From Burkholderiaceae bacterium (GTDB lineage: Bacteria; Pseudomonadota; Gammaproteobacteria; Burkholderiales; Burkholderiaceae_C): a stretch of 41,120 bases of DNA. A program made the position numbers and the translations under genes. This document shows positions 29,326-38,051 of this stretch, piece after piece. The stretch spans positions 1-41,120 of the forward strand of contig SCRU01000011.1 of NCBI GenBank assembly GCA_004323695.1. The letters run 5' to 3'. The notes beneath the pieces are model-generated. The model was not told where the DNA came from. It was given only the letters and a program-made list of their open reading frames with translations, and searched no databases. Within the stretch, counting starts at the first letter, position 1, and every line of letters begins with the position of its first letter.

Positions 29326-30621
29326 TCAGCCGCCGACGTAGATGAATTTGAACAGGAACACGGCGCCAATGAGCCAGGTCATCCAGTGCACGTCCTTCAC
29401 CTTGCCGGTGAGCAGCTTGATCAGGGCGTAGCTGATGAAACCGAACGCCAGACCATTCGCGATCGAATAGGTGAAGGGCATCATCAGCGCCGTCACGGCC
29501 GCCGGAACGACTTCGGTGGTCTCGTCCCAGTCGAGCGCGACCAGTTCACGCATCATCAGACAGGCGACGAAGAACAGCGCCGGTGCGGTCGCATAGGCGG
29601 GCACCGCGCCCGCGAGCGGCGCGATGAACAGACAGGCGAGGAACAGCACGGCCACCGTGATCGCGGTCAGCCCCGTGCGGCCACCGGCCTGCACGCCGGC
29701 CGCGCTTTCAGCGTAGGCCGTGGTGCTGGAGGTGCCCAGCAGCGAACCGCAGAAAATCGAAACGCTGTCGGCCATCAGGGCGCGGTTCAGCCGCCCCATC
29801 CGGGCCGGCGTCAGCAGGCCCGCGCGGTTCGCGATACCCATCAGGGTGCCGGTCGCGTCGAACAATTCGACCAGGAAGAACACCAGCACCACGTTCAGAA
29901 AGCCGCCGGCCAGCGCGCCCTTGATGTCCAGCTTGAGGAACGTCGGCGCGATCGAGGGTGGCGCCGAGAATATCCCGGCAAAGTGGTTGCCGAAGAAGAA
30001 CGAGGCCACGGTGGTCGCCACGATGCCGATCAGGATCGCGCCCGGCACCTTGAGCCGGTCCAGCGCCACGATCACGAGGAACCCGAGCGAGGCCAGCACC
30101 ACCGGCGCCGTGTGCAGGTCGCCCAGGGTTACGAACGTCGCGTCCGACTTGACCACGATGCCCGCGCTCTTGAGCGCGATGATCGCCAGGAACAGGCCGA
30201 TACCTACCGTGATGGCGCTGCGCAGCGAGTGCGGTATGCCGTTGATGATGAGTGAGCGCAGGCCGATCACCGTGACCGCGATGAACAGGCAGCCCGAGAT
30301 GAACACCATGCCGAGCGCCGCCTGCCACGTGTAGCCCATGTGCATGACCACGACGAACGCGAAATACGCGTTCAGTCCCATGCCCGGGGCCAGCGCGATC
30401 GGATAGTTGGCATACAGCGCCATGATGGTGGTGCCCAGGGCTGCCACGATGCAGGTGCAGACGAAGACGGCGTCCTTGGGCATGCCGGCCGCGCCCAGGA
30501 TCGACGGGTTCACGAAAATGATGTAGGCCATCGTCAGGAAGGTCGTGACCCCCGCGATGACCTCGGTGCGTACGGTGGTCTCGTGCTCGGTGAGCTTGAA
30601 GACCCGTTCAATGAGTTGCAT
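29326..30621 (-). CDS. NCS2 family (AzgA-like) hypoxanthine/guanine permease
   Basis: 431-residue inner-membrane purine transporter with about 12-14 hydrophobic segments. Family blocks: RTEVIAGVTTFLTMAYIIFVNPSIL at the N-terminus, PIALAPGMGLNAYFAFVVV, SLRSAITVGIGLFLAIIALKSAGIV, VFFLVELFDATGTLMGIANRAGLL, and LLGTSSTTAYAESAAGVQAGGRTGLTAI. These match the AzgA/PbuG/GhxP branch, which takes up hypoxanthine, guanine or adenine by proton symport. A GGAGA ribosome site precedes ATG 30621. It sits downstream of guanine deaminase on the same strand, with its own 153-base upstream region, and feeds the GuaD/XdhAB route. Confidence 0.92.
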   Translation of the reverse strand: MQLIERVFKLTEHETTVRTEVIAGVTTFLTMAYIIFVNPSILGAAGMPKDAVFVCTCIVAALGTTIMALYANYPIALAPGMGLNAYFAFVVVMHMGYTWQAALGMVFISGCLFIAVTVIGLRSLIINGIPHSLRSAITVGIGLFLAIIALKSAGIVVKSDATFVTLGDLHTAPVVLASLGFLVIVALDRLKVPGAILIGIVATTVASFFFGNHFAGIFSAPPSIAPTFLKLDIKGALAGGFLNVVLVFFLVELFDATGTLMGIANRAGLLTPARMGRLNRALMADSVSIFCGSLLGTSSTTAYAESAAGVQAGGRTGLTAITVAVLFLACLFIAPLAGAVPAYATAPALFFVACLMMRELVALDWDETTEVVPAAVTALMMPFTYSIANGLAFGFISYALIKLLTGKVKDVHWMTWLIGAVFLFKFIYVGG

Positions 30622-30633
30622 GCTGTCTCCTGA

Positions 30634-30648
30634 AGGTCGAATCGACCT
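30634..30648. promoter_or_regulatory. Perfect palindrome upstream of the purine permease
   Basis: AGGTCGAATCGACCT: two 7-base arms around a single A, 13 bases upstream of the permease start and just before its ribosome site. It is plausible as a repressor operator or a small leader hairpin. I know of no regulator with this exact site. Confidence 0.4.
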
Positions 30649-30730
30649 GTACTTCATGAATACATCGGTCCGGCGCCATGCACCGGATCGACGCTGCGAA
30701 TAGGACGCCCCGAGAGGACGTCGCCCTGTC

Positions 30731-30765
30731 GGAACGGGAAGCCTCCCTCTGGAGGCGCCCGTTCC
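30731..30765 (-). terminator. Strong hairpin after guaD
   Basis: GGAACGGG/CCCGTTCC outer stem, and GCCTCC/GGAGGC inner stem, with a CTCT loop and a small bulge between stems. It starts ten bases after the guaD stop on the minus strand. No T run follows, so it may be a processing or rho-assisted end rather than a classical terminator. Confidence 0.5.
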
Positions 30766-30774
30766 CGTTCTGCC

Positions 30775-32106
30775 TTACACGCCGGCGCGCTGATGACGCA
30801 ATGCGCCGGCGACCCACGCCTGAACAAGATTGCGGTCGTCGGCTAGCGTCATCCACGCAAAAGCCCGCTCGTGCAAGCCGCGCGCGACTTCCATGCGGCG
30901 GTGCGCGACCGGGTCGGCGGCCCAGTCCCAGACGCACACATCCGCCATGCGGCCCACCTCCAGCGACCCAATCTCGTGGTCCAGCCGCAGCGCCTTGGCC
31001 GAACCCAGCGTGGCCGCGTGCAGGGCGCACCAGGCCGTGAGCCGCTGGCCCGCCATGGCCTGGACCTTGTATGCATCGCCCATGGTCCTGAAGGGCGACA
31101 GGCTGGTGCCACCGCCCACGTCGCTCGCCAGACTCACGGCCACGCCGGCGTCGCCGGCGGCACGCCAGTCGAACAGGCCGCTGCCCAGAAACAGGTTGGA
31201 GGACGGACTGTGCGCGATCTGCGCGCCGCTGCGCTGCAGCGCGGCGCGGTCGGCGTCGTCGATCCAGATGCCGTGCGCGAGCACGCTGCGCGCGTGCAGC
31301 AGATGGTTACGCGCATACACGTCAAGGTAGCTGCGTGCCTGCGGAAACAGCTGTTTCACCCATTCGACCTCGGCGCGGTTTTCCGCCACGTGCGTCTGCA
31401 TGTACAGCGTCGCATCGGCGGCGCAAAGCGCGCCGGCCATCGCGAGCTGTTCGGGCGAACTGGTGGGTGCAAAGCGCACCGTGACGGCGTAGGACAACCG
31501 GTCCGTGCCGTGCCAGCGGTCAATCAGGTCGATGCAGTCGCGCTCGGCCTGCACCACGTCGTCGCGCAGACCGTCGGGCGAGTGGCGGTCCTGCAGCACC
31601 TTGCCGGTGATCAGGCGCATGCCGCGCTGCCGCGCAGCCGTGAACAGCGCATCGGCCGACACCTTGTGCGCCGTCGCGAACACCACGGCCGAGGTGGTGC
31701 CGTTGGCCAGCAGCGCGTCGCAAAACAGCTCGGCGCCGGCGCGTGACCGCCCGGGATCGGCAAACCGCGTCTCCGCCGGAAACGTGTAGGTGTTGAGCCA
31801 GTCCAGCAGTTCGGTACCGTAGCTTGCGATGACATCGAGCTGCGGCATGTGCACGTGCGTATCGACGAAACCCGGCATGATGAGACGCCCGCGATGATCC
31901 TGCAGGGTCCAGTGGCCCTGGGGCGGCTCGGCCTGAACGCCGCAGATGCGGCCGCCCCTGATCAACAGCCAGTGGTCGGGCCGAAACCGCACGGCGGGGC
32001 TGTCCACCGCGCCCCACGCCGGGGTATCGATGAAGTCAAGCAGGTCGCCACGCAGCGCGACAGGTGCGGTCGTATCGTTGAAAACTTCGGATGGAGCGGA
32101 AGACAC
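30775..32106 (-). CDS. guaD: Guanine deaminase
   Basis: 443-residue metal-dependent amidohydrolase converting guanine to xanthine and ammonia. The zinc motif is VDTHVHMPQ (His84, His86), and QTHVAEN near residue 250 carries the next metal His. HSPSSNLFLGSGLFDWRAA and SLASDVGGGTSLSPFRTM are guanine-deaminase specific, with the metal Asp in SDVGGG. I choose GTG 32106 because it has a GGGGAA site six bases before it. An in-frame GTG at 32175 would put 23 unrelated residues in front and lies inside the inverted repeat. It is divergent from xdhA, consistent with shared control of purine catabolism. Confidence 0.93.
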   Translation of the reverse strand: MSSAPSEVFNDTTAPVALRGDLLDFIDTPAWGAVDSPAVRFRPDHWLLIRGGRICGVQAEPPQGHWTLQDHRGRLIMPGFVDTHVHMPQLDVIASYGTELLDWLNTYTFPAETRFADPGRSRAGAELFCDALLANGTTSAVVFATAHKVSADALFTAARQRGMRLITGKVLQDRHSPDGLRDDVVQAERDCIDLIDRWHGTDRLSYAVTVRFAPTSSPEQLAMAGALCAADATLYMQTHVAENRAEVEWVKQLFPQARSYLDVYARNHLLHARSVLAHGIWIDDADRAALQRSGAQIAHSPSSNLFLGSGLFDWRAAGDAGVAVSLASDVGGGTSLSPFRTMGDAYKVQAMAGQRLTAWCALHAATLGSAKALRLDHEIGSLEVGRMADVCVWDWAADPVAHRRMEVARGLHERAFAWMTLADDRNLVQAWVAGALRHQRAGV

Positions 32107-32169
32107 AGTGGATTCCCCGGTTTCAGGTTTGGCGCGATTCGGATCGAGGCATGCGGATGTTGCCAAATA

Positions 32170-32260
32170 ACGCACTTTGTGTCATATCAGTTCCCGCATG
32201 GGTGGTATCAGGGGCACGGGATGCGCGCGGGCGCCGGATGCGATAACTTTCAAAGTGCGT
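32170..32260. promoter_or_regulatory. Split inverted repeat between guaD and xdhA
   Basis: ACGCACTTTG at 32170-32179 and its exact reverse complement CAAAGTGCGT at 32251-32260 lie in the 205-base divergent region, 71 bases apart. This spacing is compatible with two operator half-sites for a dimeric or looping regulator serving both promoters. I do not recognise the binding protein. Confidence 0.55.
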
Positions 32261-32311
32261 CCTGAGGGTTCAGGGCACACCCAGATCAGAGATCAGCCAG
32301 CGAGACAATTC

Positions 32312-33892
32312 ATGACCACACAAGAGATTCGCTTTTTCCACCGCGGCGCGGTGGTCGCCGTGAACGACGCAGAGCCTACCCGCACCGTGCTCGACTGGCT
32401 GCGCGAAGACGCGCGTTGCACCGGCACCAAGGAGGGTTGCAACGAAGGCGACTGCGGCGCCTGCACAGTCGTGATCGGCGAACTCGCCACGGACGGTGAT
32501 ACCACCGCAGTGAACGGCCTGAAGCTGCAAACCGTGAACGCCTGCATCCAGTTCCTGCCCACCCTGCAAGGCAAGGCGCTGTTCACCGTGGAGGACCTGA
32601 AGACCCCGTGCACCACGAACGGCAGTTCCACGACGAAACCGGGCGAAGCCGGGCAGCAGACGCTGCATCCGGTGCAGCAGGCGATGGTCGAGTGCCACGG
32701 CTCGCAGTGTGGTTTCTGCACGCCGGGCTTTGTCATGTCCCTGTGGTCCACCTACGAGCACCACCAGGCCCGCGGCACCGTGCCGACGCGCCAGCAGCTG
32801 GCCGACGAGCTGTCGGGCAACTTGTGCCGCTGCACCGGCTACCGGCCGATACTCGACGCGGGCCAGCGCATGTTTGACCTGGCGCAAGTACGGCTCGACA
32901 CCCGGCCGGTGGTTGCTGCGTTGCAACAACTGGCGCGCAACACCACCTTCAGTTACGCAGCAACCTCGCCCGCCGCCGGCGCGCGTGCGCCAGTCCTGCA
33001 TTCGCCCCGAAGCCTGCAGGCACTCGCGGCGCTGCGACTGGAGCAGCCGAAGGCCACGCTGCTGGCCGGCTCGACCGACATCGGCCTGTGGGTCAACAAA
33101 CAGTTGCGCGACCTCGGCGACATCATCTACGTCGGCGATGTGGACGAGCTCAAGACAATTCGGGAGGCCGATGGCGAGCTGTACATCAGCGCTGGTGCCT
33201 CGCTCGAAGCCGCCTGGGCGACATTGGCGCGGCGGGTGCCCGCCTTGACCGATGTGTGGCTGCGCTTTGCCTCCCCGCCGATCCGCAATGCCGGCACGAT
33301 GGGCGGCAACGTTGCAAACGGCTCGCCCATCGGCGACTCGCCGCCCATCCTGATGGCGCTGGACGCGCAGATCGAATTGCGCCAGGGCTCCAGGGTACGC
33401 CGCATGCCGCTCGCCGAGTTTTATATTGACTATATGAAGAACCGCCTGGAGCCCGGCGAATTCGTGCAAGGCCTGGCCGTGCCGCTGGCAGCCATGAACC
33501 GCCAGGTACGGGGCTACAAGATCAGCAAACGCTTCGACTGCGACATCTCGGCCGTGTGCGCGGGCCTGGCGATCGAACTCGACGGCGGCCAGGTCCATGC
33601 GGTGCGCCTGGCCTTCGGCGGCATGGCGGCCACCGTGAAGCGCGCCGCGGCGGCGGAAGCAGCGCTCATCGGCCACCTCTGGGACGCAGCTGCGGTGGAG
33701 CGGGCGCAGGCGGCGCTCGCACAGGACTTCAAACCGCTGACCGACATGCGCGCGAGTGCCGGCTACCGGCTCCAGGTTGCGCAAAACCTGCTGCGGCGCT
33801 TCTGGCTGGAAACCCGTGGCAAGGATCCGCTGCCGGCGTCGGCCACCAGTGTTTTCAGCGTGCTGCCGCACATCACCTGCGAAGGAGCGTGA
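32312..33892 (+). CDS. xdhA: Xanthine dehydrogenase small subunit (2Fe-2S and FAD)
   Basis: 526-residue electron-transfer subunit for xanthine to urate oxidation. The first [2Fe-2S] cluster is Cys43, Cys48, Cys51 and Cys78 (EGCNEGDCGAC...NAC). The second is Cys133, Cys136, Cys172 and Cys174 (CGFCTPGF...NLCRCTGYRPI). An FAD domain follows from about residue 225 (KATLLAGSTDIGLWV, IRNAGTMGGNVANGSPIGDSPPILMAL), then the CO-dehydrogenase flavoprotein C-terminal part. ATG 32312 (MTTQEIRFFHRG) is the family start; the frame is open further upstream through the regulatory region. The xdhB start follows one base after the stop. Confidence 0.95.
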   Translation: MTTQEIRFFHRGAVVAVNDAEPTRTVLDWLREDARCTGTKEGCNEGDCGACTVVIGELATDGDTTAVNGLKLQTVNACIQFLPTLQGKALFTVEDLKTPCTTNGSSTTKPGEAGQQTLHPVQQAMVECHGSQCGFCTPGFVMSLWSTYEHHQARGTVPTRQQLADELSGNLCRCTGYRPILDAGQRMFDLAQVRLDTRPVVAALQQLARNTTFSYAATSPAAGARAPVLHSPRSLQALAALRLEQPKATLLAGSTDIGLWVNKQLRDLGDIIYVGDVDELKTIREADGELYISAGASLEAAWATLARRVPALTDVWLRFASPPIRNAGTMGGNVANGSPIGDSPPILMALDAQIELRQGSRVRRMPLAEFYIDYMKNRLEPGEFVQGLAVPLAAMNRQVRGYKISKRFDCDISAVCAGLAIELDGGQVHAVRLAFGGMAATVKRAAAAEAALIGHLWDAAAVERAQAALAQDFKPLTDMRASAGYRLQVAQNLLRRFWLETRGKDPLPASATSVFSVLPHITCEGA

Positions 33893-33893
33893 A

Positions 33894-36356
33894 ATGAACA
33901 AGCCCATCGAGCCCAGACTCCTGCAGCCGGTCGAAGCGTTCGCCGACTATCGCAAGAACACCGAAGCGCGCGTCGACGCCCGCGCGGAAGAAAGCGCCTG
34001 GCGCCAGGGTGCCCGGGTCGGCGTCAGCCGTCCGCACGAGTCGGCGCATCTGCATGTCGCGGGTGAAGCCACCTATATCGACGACATCCCGGAACTGGCC
34101 GGCACCCTGCACTGCGCGCTCGGGCTGTCGCCGGTGGCCGCCGGCCGGCTCACGGGCATCACGCTCGACACCATTCGGGCCATGCCGGGCGTGGTGGATG
34201 TGCTGGTGGCCGCCGACATTCCGGGAGCGAACGACTGCGGCTCGATCATTCACGACGACCCGATCCTGTGCGACGGCGAGATCCGCTACCTGGGCCAGCC
34301 GGTGCTCGCGGTGGTGGCCGAAACACGCAACCAGGCGCGCCGCGCCGCCGCGAAGGCGAAAGACGCGCTGCGCGTCGAAGCGCAAGCGCCGGTGCTGACA
34401 CCGCAGGACGCCCACGCCAGGGGCGAGTACGTGCTGCCGCCCATGCACTTGCTGCGCAGCGCGGACGGCCAGGGTGCCGGCGGAGTCGCCGCGGCCATTG
34501 CGCGCGCGCCGCGACGCCTGAAGGACACCCTGACGGTCGGCGGACAGGAGCAGTTTTATCTCGAGGGCCAGATCAGCTACGCGATTCCCAGGGAGGGTGG
34601 CGCGATGCACGTGCATTGCTCGACCCAGCATCCCAGCGAAATGCAGCACCTGGTCGCGCATGCGCTGCGGCTGCATGCGCACGACGTGCATGTCGAATGC
34701 CGGCGCATGGGTGGCGGCTTCGGCGGCAAGGAGTCGCAGTCGGCCCTGTTCGCCTGCGTGGCCGCGGTGGCCGCTGCAAAGCTGCACCGGCCCGTCAAGC
34801 TGCGCCTCGATCGTGACGACGACTTTTTGATCACGGGGCGCCGCCACGGCTTCTGGTACGAATACGACGTCGGCTATGACGACGACGGCCGCGTGCTCGG
34901 CGCCCAGATCACGATGGTGTCGAACGCGGGGCATTCGGCCGACCTGTCGGGCCCCGTGATGACGCGCGCCCTGTGCCATTTCGACAATGCCTACTGGCTG
35001 CCGAATGTGGACATGCACGGTTACTCGGGCAGGACCAACACGCAAAGCAACACGGCATTTCGCGGCTTCGGCGGCCCGCAGGGCGCCATCGCCATGGAGA
35101 ACATCCTCGACTCGATCGCGCGCCAACTCGGCAAGGATCCGCTGGACGTGCGGCGCCTGAATTTCTACGGCAAGGACGAGCACAACGTGACGCCCTATGG
35201 GCAAACCGTCGCCGACAACATCATCCACGAACTCGTGGCGCAGCTCGAAGCCAGCAGCGACTATCGGGCACGGCGCGATGCCGCCGCGCAGTTCAACACG
35301 GCCAGTCCCGTGCTCAAGCGCGGCATCGCGATCGTGCCGGTGAAGTTCGGCATCTCGTTCAACGTCAAGCACTTCAACCAGGCCGGCGCGCTGGTGCATG
35401 TCTATACCGACGGCTCGATCCTGGTGAATCACGGCGGCACCGAAATGGGCCAGGGGCTGAACACCAAGGTGGCGCAATGCGTGGCGCACGAGCTCGGCGT
35501 GAGCCTGGACCTGGTGCGCTGCACCGCGACCGACACCCAGAAGGTCGCGAACACCTCGGCCACCGCGGCGTCCACGGGCGCCGACCTGAATGGCAAGGCC
35601 GCGCAGGATGCGGCCCGGCAAATCCGGGAGCGGCTGGCGGCCTGCGCGGCCTCGCGCCATGGCGGCACCGCGGCCGACGTGCGCTTCGCGAACGACCAGG
35701 TCCACGTTGGCGGCAAGACGCTGCCGTTCAGCGCGGTGGTCGCGCAAGCCTACCTGGACAGCATCCAGCTCTGGTCCGACGGGTTCTATGCGACTCCCGG
35801 CCTGTCGTGGGACACGAATACCATGCAGGGCAACCCGTTCTACTATTTCGCCTACGGCGCCGCCGTGAGCGAGGTCGTGGTCGACACCCTGACCGGCGAA
35901 TGGAAACTGCTGCGCGCCGACATCCTGCACGACGCGGGCAAGTCGCTGAATCCGGCGGTGGACATCGGCCAGATCGAAGGCGCGTTCATTCAGGGCATGG
36001 GCTGGCTCACCATGGAAGAGCTGGTCTGGCACCCGCAAACGGGGCTGTTGACGACGCACGCCCCGAGCACCTACAAAATCCCGACCGCGAACGATTGCCC
36101 GCCCGTGCTGAACGTGCGGTTGTGGGGTGGCCAGAACGTGCAGGACAGCATTCACCGAAGCAAGGCAGTGGGGGAGCCCCCACTGTTGCTGCCGTTCTCG
36201 GTATTTTTCGCGCTGCGCGACGCGGTGTCGGCGGTGGGCAACCACCAGGTGGACCCACCGCTCGCCGCGCCCGCCACCAGCGAGTCCATCCTGCGCGCGA
36301 TCACGGCGGTGCAGGCCGCCATCAAGTCGGGCGGGAACGCCCCGCGTTCGGTGTAG
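33894..36356 (+). CDS. xdhB: Xanthine dehydrogenase large (molybdopterin) subunit
   Basis: 820-residue catalytic subunit carrying the molybdenum cofactor. Motifs: the N-terminal AHLHVAGEATYIDDIPE, RRMGGGFGGKESQSALFA (cofactor), NTAFRGFGGPQGAIAMENI, GTEMGQGLNTKVAQ, and the active-site Glu761 in KAVGEPPLLLPFSVFFALRDA. A GAAGGAGCG ribosome site overlaps the xdhA end. The insertion chaperone XdhC is usually encoded directly after xdhB; here the last 35 bases instead overlap, head to tail, with a thioredoxin-like gene on the other strand. XdhC must be elsewhere in the genome if the enzyme is active. Confidence 0.95.
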   Translation: MNKPIEPRLLQPVEAFADYRKNTEARVDARAEESAWRQGARVGVSRPHESAHLHVAGEATYIDDIPELAGTLHCALGLSPVAAGRLTGITLDTIRAMPGVVDVLVAADIPGANDCGSIIHDDPILCDGEIRYLGQPVLAVVAETRNQARRAAAKAKDALRVEAQAPVLTPQDAHARGEYVLPPMHLLRSADGQGAGGVAAAIARAPRRLKDTLTVGGQEQFYLEGQISYAIPREGGAMHVHCSTQHPSEMQHLVAHALRLHAHDVHVECRRMGGGFGGKESQSALFACVAAVAAAKLHRPVKLRLDRDDDFLITGRRHGFWYEYDVGYDDDGRVLGAQITMVSNAGHSADLSGPVMTRALCHFDNAYWLPNVDMHGYSGRTNTQSNTAFRGFGGPQGAIAMENILDSIARQLGKDPLDVRRLNFYGKDEHNVTPYGQTVADNIIHELVAQLEASSDYRARRDAAAQFNTASPVLKRGIAIVPVKFGISFNVKHFNQAGALVHVYTDGSILVNHGGTEMGQGLNTKVAQCVAHELGVSLDLVRCTATDTQKVANTSATAASTGADLNGKAAQDAARQIRERLAACAASRHGGTAADVRFANDQVHVGGKTLPFSAVVAQAYLDSIQLWSDGFYATPGLSWDTNTMQGNPFYYFAYGAAVSEVVVDTLTGEWKLLRADILHDAGKSLNPAVDIGQIEGAFIQGMGWLTMEELVWHPQTGLLTTHAPSTYKIPTANDCPPVLNVRLWGGQNVQDSIHRSKAVGEPPLLLPFSVFFALRDAVSAVGNHQVDPPLAAPATSESILRAITAVQAAIKSGGNAPRSV

Positions 36357-36720
36357 CAGCCAGCACGCCGTCCAGCAGCGCCTGCAGTTCAGGCGCTGCG
36401 GTCAGGCCGGCGCCCTGCGGCGCCAGTCCTTCGATCACTCTGGCCAGGGTCTGCGGCTGCGGCGTGAGCGGCCCGAAAAAGCGCAGCATGGGCCCATCGG
36501 CAATCAGCAGCGTGGGAAAGGTTTCCACTTCCACGTCGCCGACCAGATCGGCCTGGTCTTCGATGTCGACCCAGATGAATTGCAGGCCCGGGTGCGCCGC
36601 GCCCAGCGCGTCGAACACCGCGCGGTAGTCGCGGCAGGTATCGCACCACTGGGCGCACAGGCAGATCACGCGACGCGCCGGCGCCGTAGCGCCAGGATCG
36701 GCGGCAGCTTCATGAGACAT
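36322..36720 (-). CDS. Thioredoxin-like protein
   Basis: 132-residue cytoplasmic thioredoxin-fold protein with the active site WCDTC (in CLCAQWCDTCRDY, about residues 20-32) and the cis-proline segment ETFPTLLIADG. There is no signal peptide, and the C-terminal 40 residues are poorly conserved. The start at 36720 (MSHEAAAD) is likely; an in-frame ATG at 36729 is also possible. The 3' end overlaps xdhB by 35 bases on the opposite strand, so the two transcripts are antisense at their ends. It probably acts as a reductase of protein disulfides; the partner is unknown. Confidence 0.85.
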   Translation of the reverse strand: MSHEAAADPGATAPARRVICLCAQWCDTCRDYRAVFDALGAAHPGLQFIWVDIEDQADLVGDVEVETFPTLLIADGPMLRFFGPLTPQPQTLARVIEGLAPQGAGLTAAPELQALLDGVLAATPNAGRSRPT

Positions 36721-36806
36721 GGGCCTCATTCTGGCTCAGCCAGACCATCACGGTTGGCAATACCCCTGGCACGATGCCGGCATCGCATCGGGCCAGATAT
36801 CGAAAA

Positions 36807-36862
36807 CTATTCAATTCATAGCACACTACGAAGAACCAGAGCCGACAACGGGCCACTTTTCC
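36807..36862 (+). repeat. AT-rich dispersed repeat copy at the end of the BrkB-type gene
   Basis: CTATTCAATTCATAGC, then CACACTACG, and further AACGGGCCACTTTTCC resembles the imuB copy (CTATCAAAGATGTAGC, CTTGC, AAGGGC, CATTTTCC). It supplies the stop codon and about the last 15 codons of the BrkB-type gene. Confidence 0.45.
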
Positions 36863-38030
36863 ATAAATTACGGACGGAATCCGCGCGCTCCAGCAGCAGG
36901 CACTGGATCAGCGGCTCCAGCGGCGTGGCGTCCGGGTCGGCCAGCAGCACGTAGCGCGCTTCGGCCTCGCCGCGTCCCGGGCTGAGCTGGCCCACCCAAT
37001 CGAGCGAGATCAGGGTCTCCAGCACCGGTTCGAGCTGCAGTCCATCGACCCGCAGTCCGCGCGCGAGTTGCCCGCTGCCTTGCCCCTTTACGCCTGCGGT
37101 GCGCGCGCGATACAGCTGCTGCAGCACTTCCACGGCGAGCTGGAACTGCCAGCCGTGGCCGCCGCTGCGCCGCGCCACGCCGGAGAGCAGACTGGGCAGG
37201 TAGGCTGCAATCACGGCGCCGACCAGCACGATGATCCAGGCCACATCCACCCAAACCAGCAGAATCGGCAGCGTGGCAAAGGCGCCGTACACCATCGAAT
37301 ACGCGGGCACCGCTGCCAGATAGAGCACCAGCAGCTTCTTGGCCAGCTCGATGCCGGCCGCCGCGAAAAGGGCGCCGGCCCAGGCATGGCCCCGGCGCAC
37401 CTGCGTGTTCGGCACGTAGTGGTACATCGCGGCGATACCCCCCGCGAGCAGGAAAAACTCCAGGCCGTCGAGCAGCAGGCGCACCCCGCCCGGCATGGCG
37501 CCGACGACGCCGCGCGAGGCGGAGACCACATACGAGGTGAGCGTCAGGCTGGCCGCGAGCAACAGCGGCCCCAGCGTGATCGCGGCCCAATAGATCAGCA
37601 CGCGCTGCGCGAGCGGGCGCGGCTGGCGCACGCGCCAGATACTGTTCAGCGTGCGGTCGATCGTCAGGATCATCGCGATCGCGGTGACCAGCAAAACGGC
37701 CAGCCCGGCCACGCCCAGCCGGCTGGCCTGGCCGGCGAATTGCGTGAGATAACCCAGCACCTGGCGCGCGATGTTGTCGGGAATCAGGCTGTTCACGAGC
37801 CAGCGTTGCAACTCCCTTTGCAGATGCGAAAACATCGGAAACGCCGTGAACACCGCGAGCACCACGGTAAAGAACGGCACCATGGCGATCAGCGTGGTGA
37901 AGGTGAGGCTGCTGGCGGTCAACCCGAGGCGATCCTCGCGAAACCGCTCGCGCAGCGTCAGCGCCGTGATCTTCCACGGAAAGCGGGCCAGATCCTTCAA
38001 CAACTGCTCCAGGCGAGGGGTCAAGGTCAT
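36816..38030 (-). CDS. YihY/BrkB-family inner-membrane protein
   Basis: 404-residue polytopic protein of the BrkB/YihY/UPF0761 family, once called ribonuclease BN. About six membrane helices occupy residues 35-290, and family features are DRLGLTASSLTFTTLIAMVPFFTV, TIDRTLNSIWRVRQPRP, and YHYVPNTQVRRGHAWAGALFAA. A soluble C-terminal region (about 300-404) holds a winged-helix-like stretch (VLETLISLDWVGQLSPG). ATG 38030 is chosen; a longer frame reaches 38057. The last residues (SGPLSALVLRSVL) and the stop come from a repeat-like segment, so the C-terminus may be altered. It is divergent from the DUF2069 gene with only 21 bases between starts. Confidence 0.88.
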   Translation of the reverse strand: MTLTPRLEQLLKDLARFPWKITALTLRERFREDRLGLTASSLTFTTLIAMVPFFTVVLAVFTAFPMFSHLQRELQRWLVNSLIPDNIARQVLGYLTQFAGQASRLGVAGLAVLLVTAIAMILTIDRTLNSIWRVRQPRPLAQRVLIYWAAITLGPLLLAASLTLTSYVVSASRGVVGAMPGGVRLLLDGLEFFLLAGGIAAMYHYVPNTQVRRGHAWAGALFAAAGIELAKKLLVLYLAAVPAYSMVYGAFATLPILLVWVDVAWIIVLVGAVIAAYLPSLLSGVARRSGGHGWQFQLAVEVLQQLYRARTAGVKGQGSGQLARGLRVDGLQLEPVLETLISLDWVGQLSPGRGEAEARYVLLADPDATPLEPLIQCLLLERADSVRNLWKSGPLSALVLRSVL

Positions 38031-38051
38031 GGCCGCTATGATGCCATTGCC

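Noticed and set aside
32107-32175. Upstream GTG start of guaD
   Set aside because: It falls inside the inverted repeat and adds residues not seen in the family; GTG 32106 has a proper ribosome site.
32177-32311. Upstream in-frame extension of xdhA
   Set aside because: The extra 45 residues have no family likeness and would cover the regulatory inverted repeat; MTTQEIRF at 32312 is the expected start.
36160-36190. GTGGGGGAGCCCCCAC palindrome in xdhB resembling the GC-rich repeat
   Set aside because: It encodes the conserved active-site segment AVGEPPL of xanthine dehydrogenase; the palindrome follows from codon choice.
33873-36245. 790-codon minus-strand frame opposite xdhB
   Set aside because: Antisense shadow of a well-conserved enzyme; no motif of its own.
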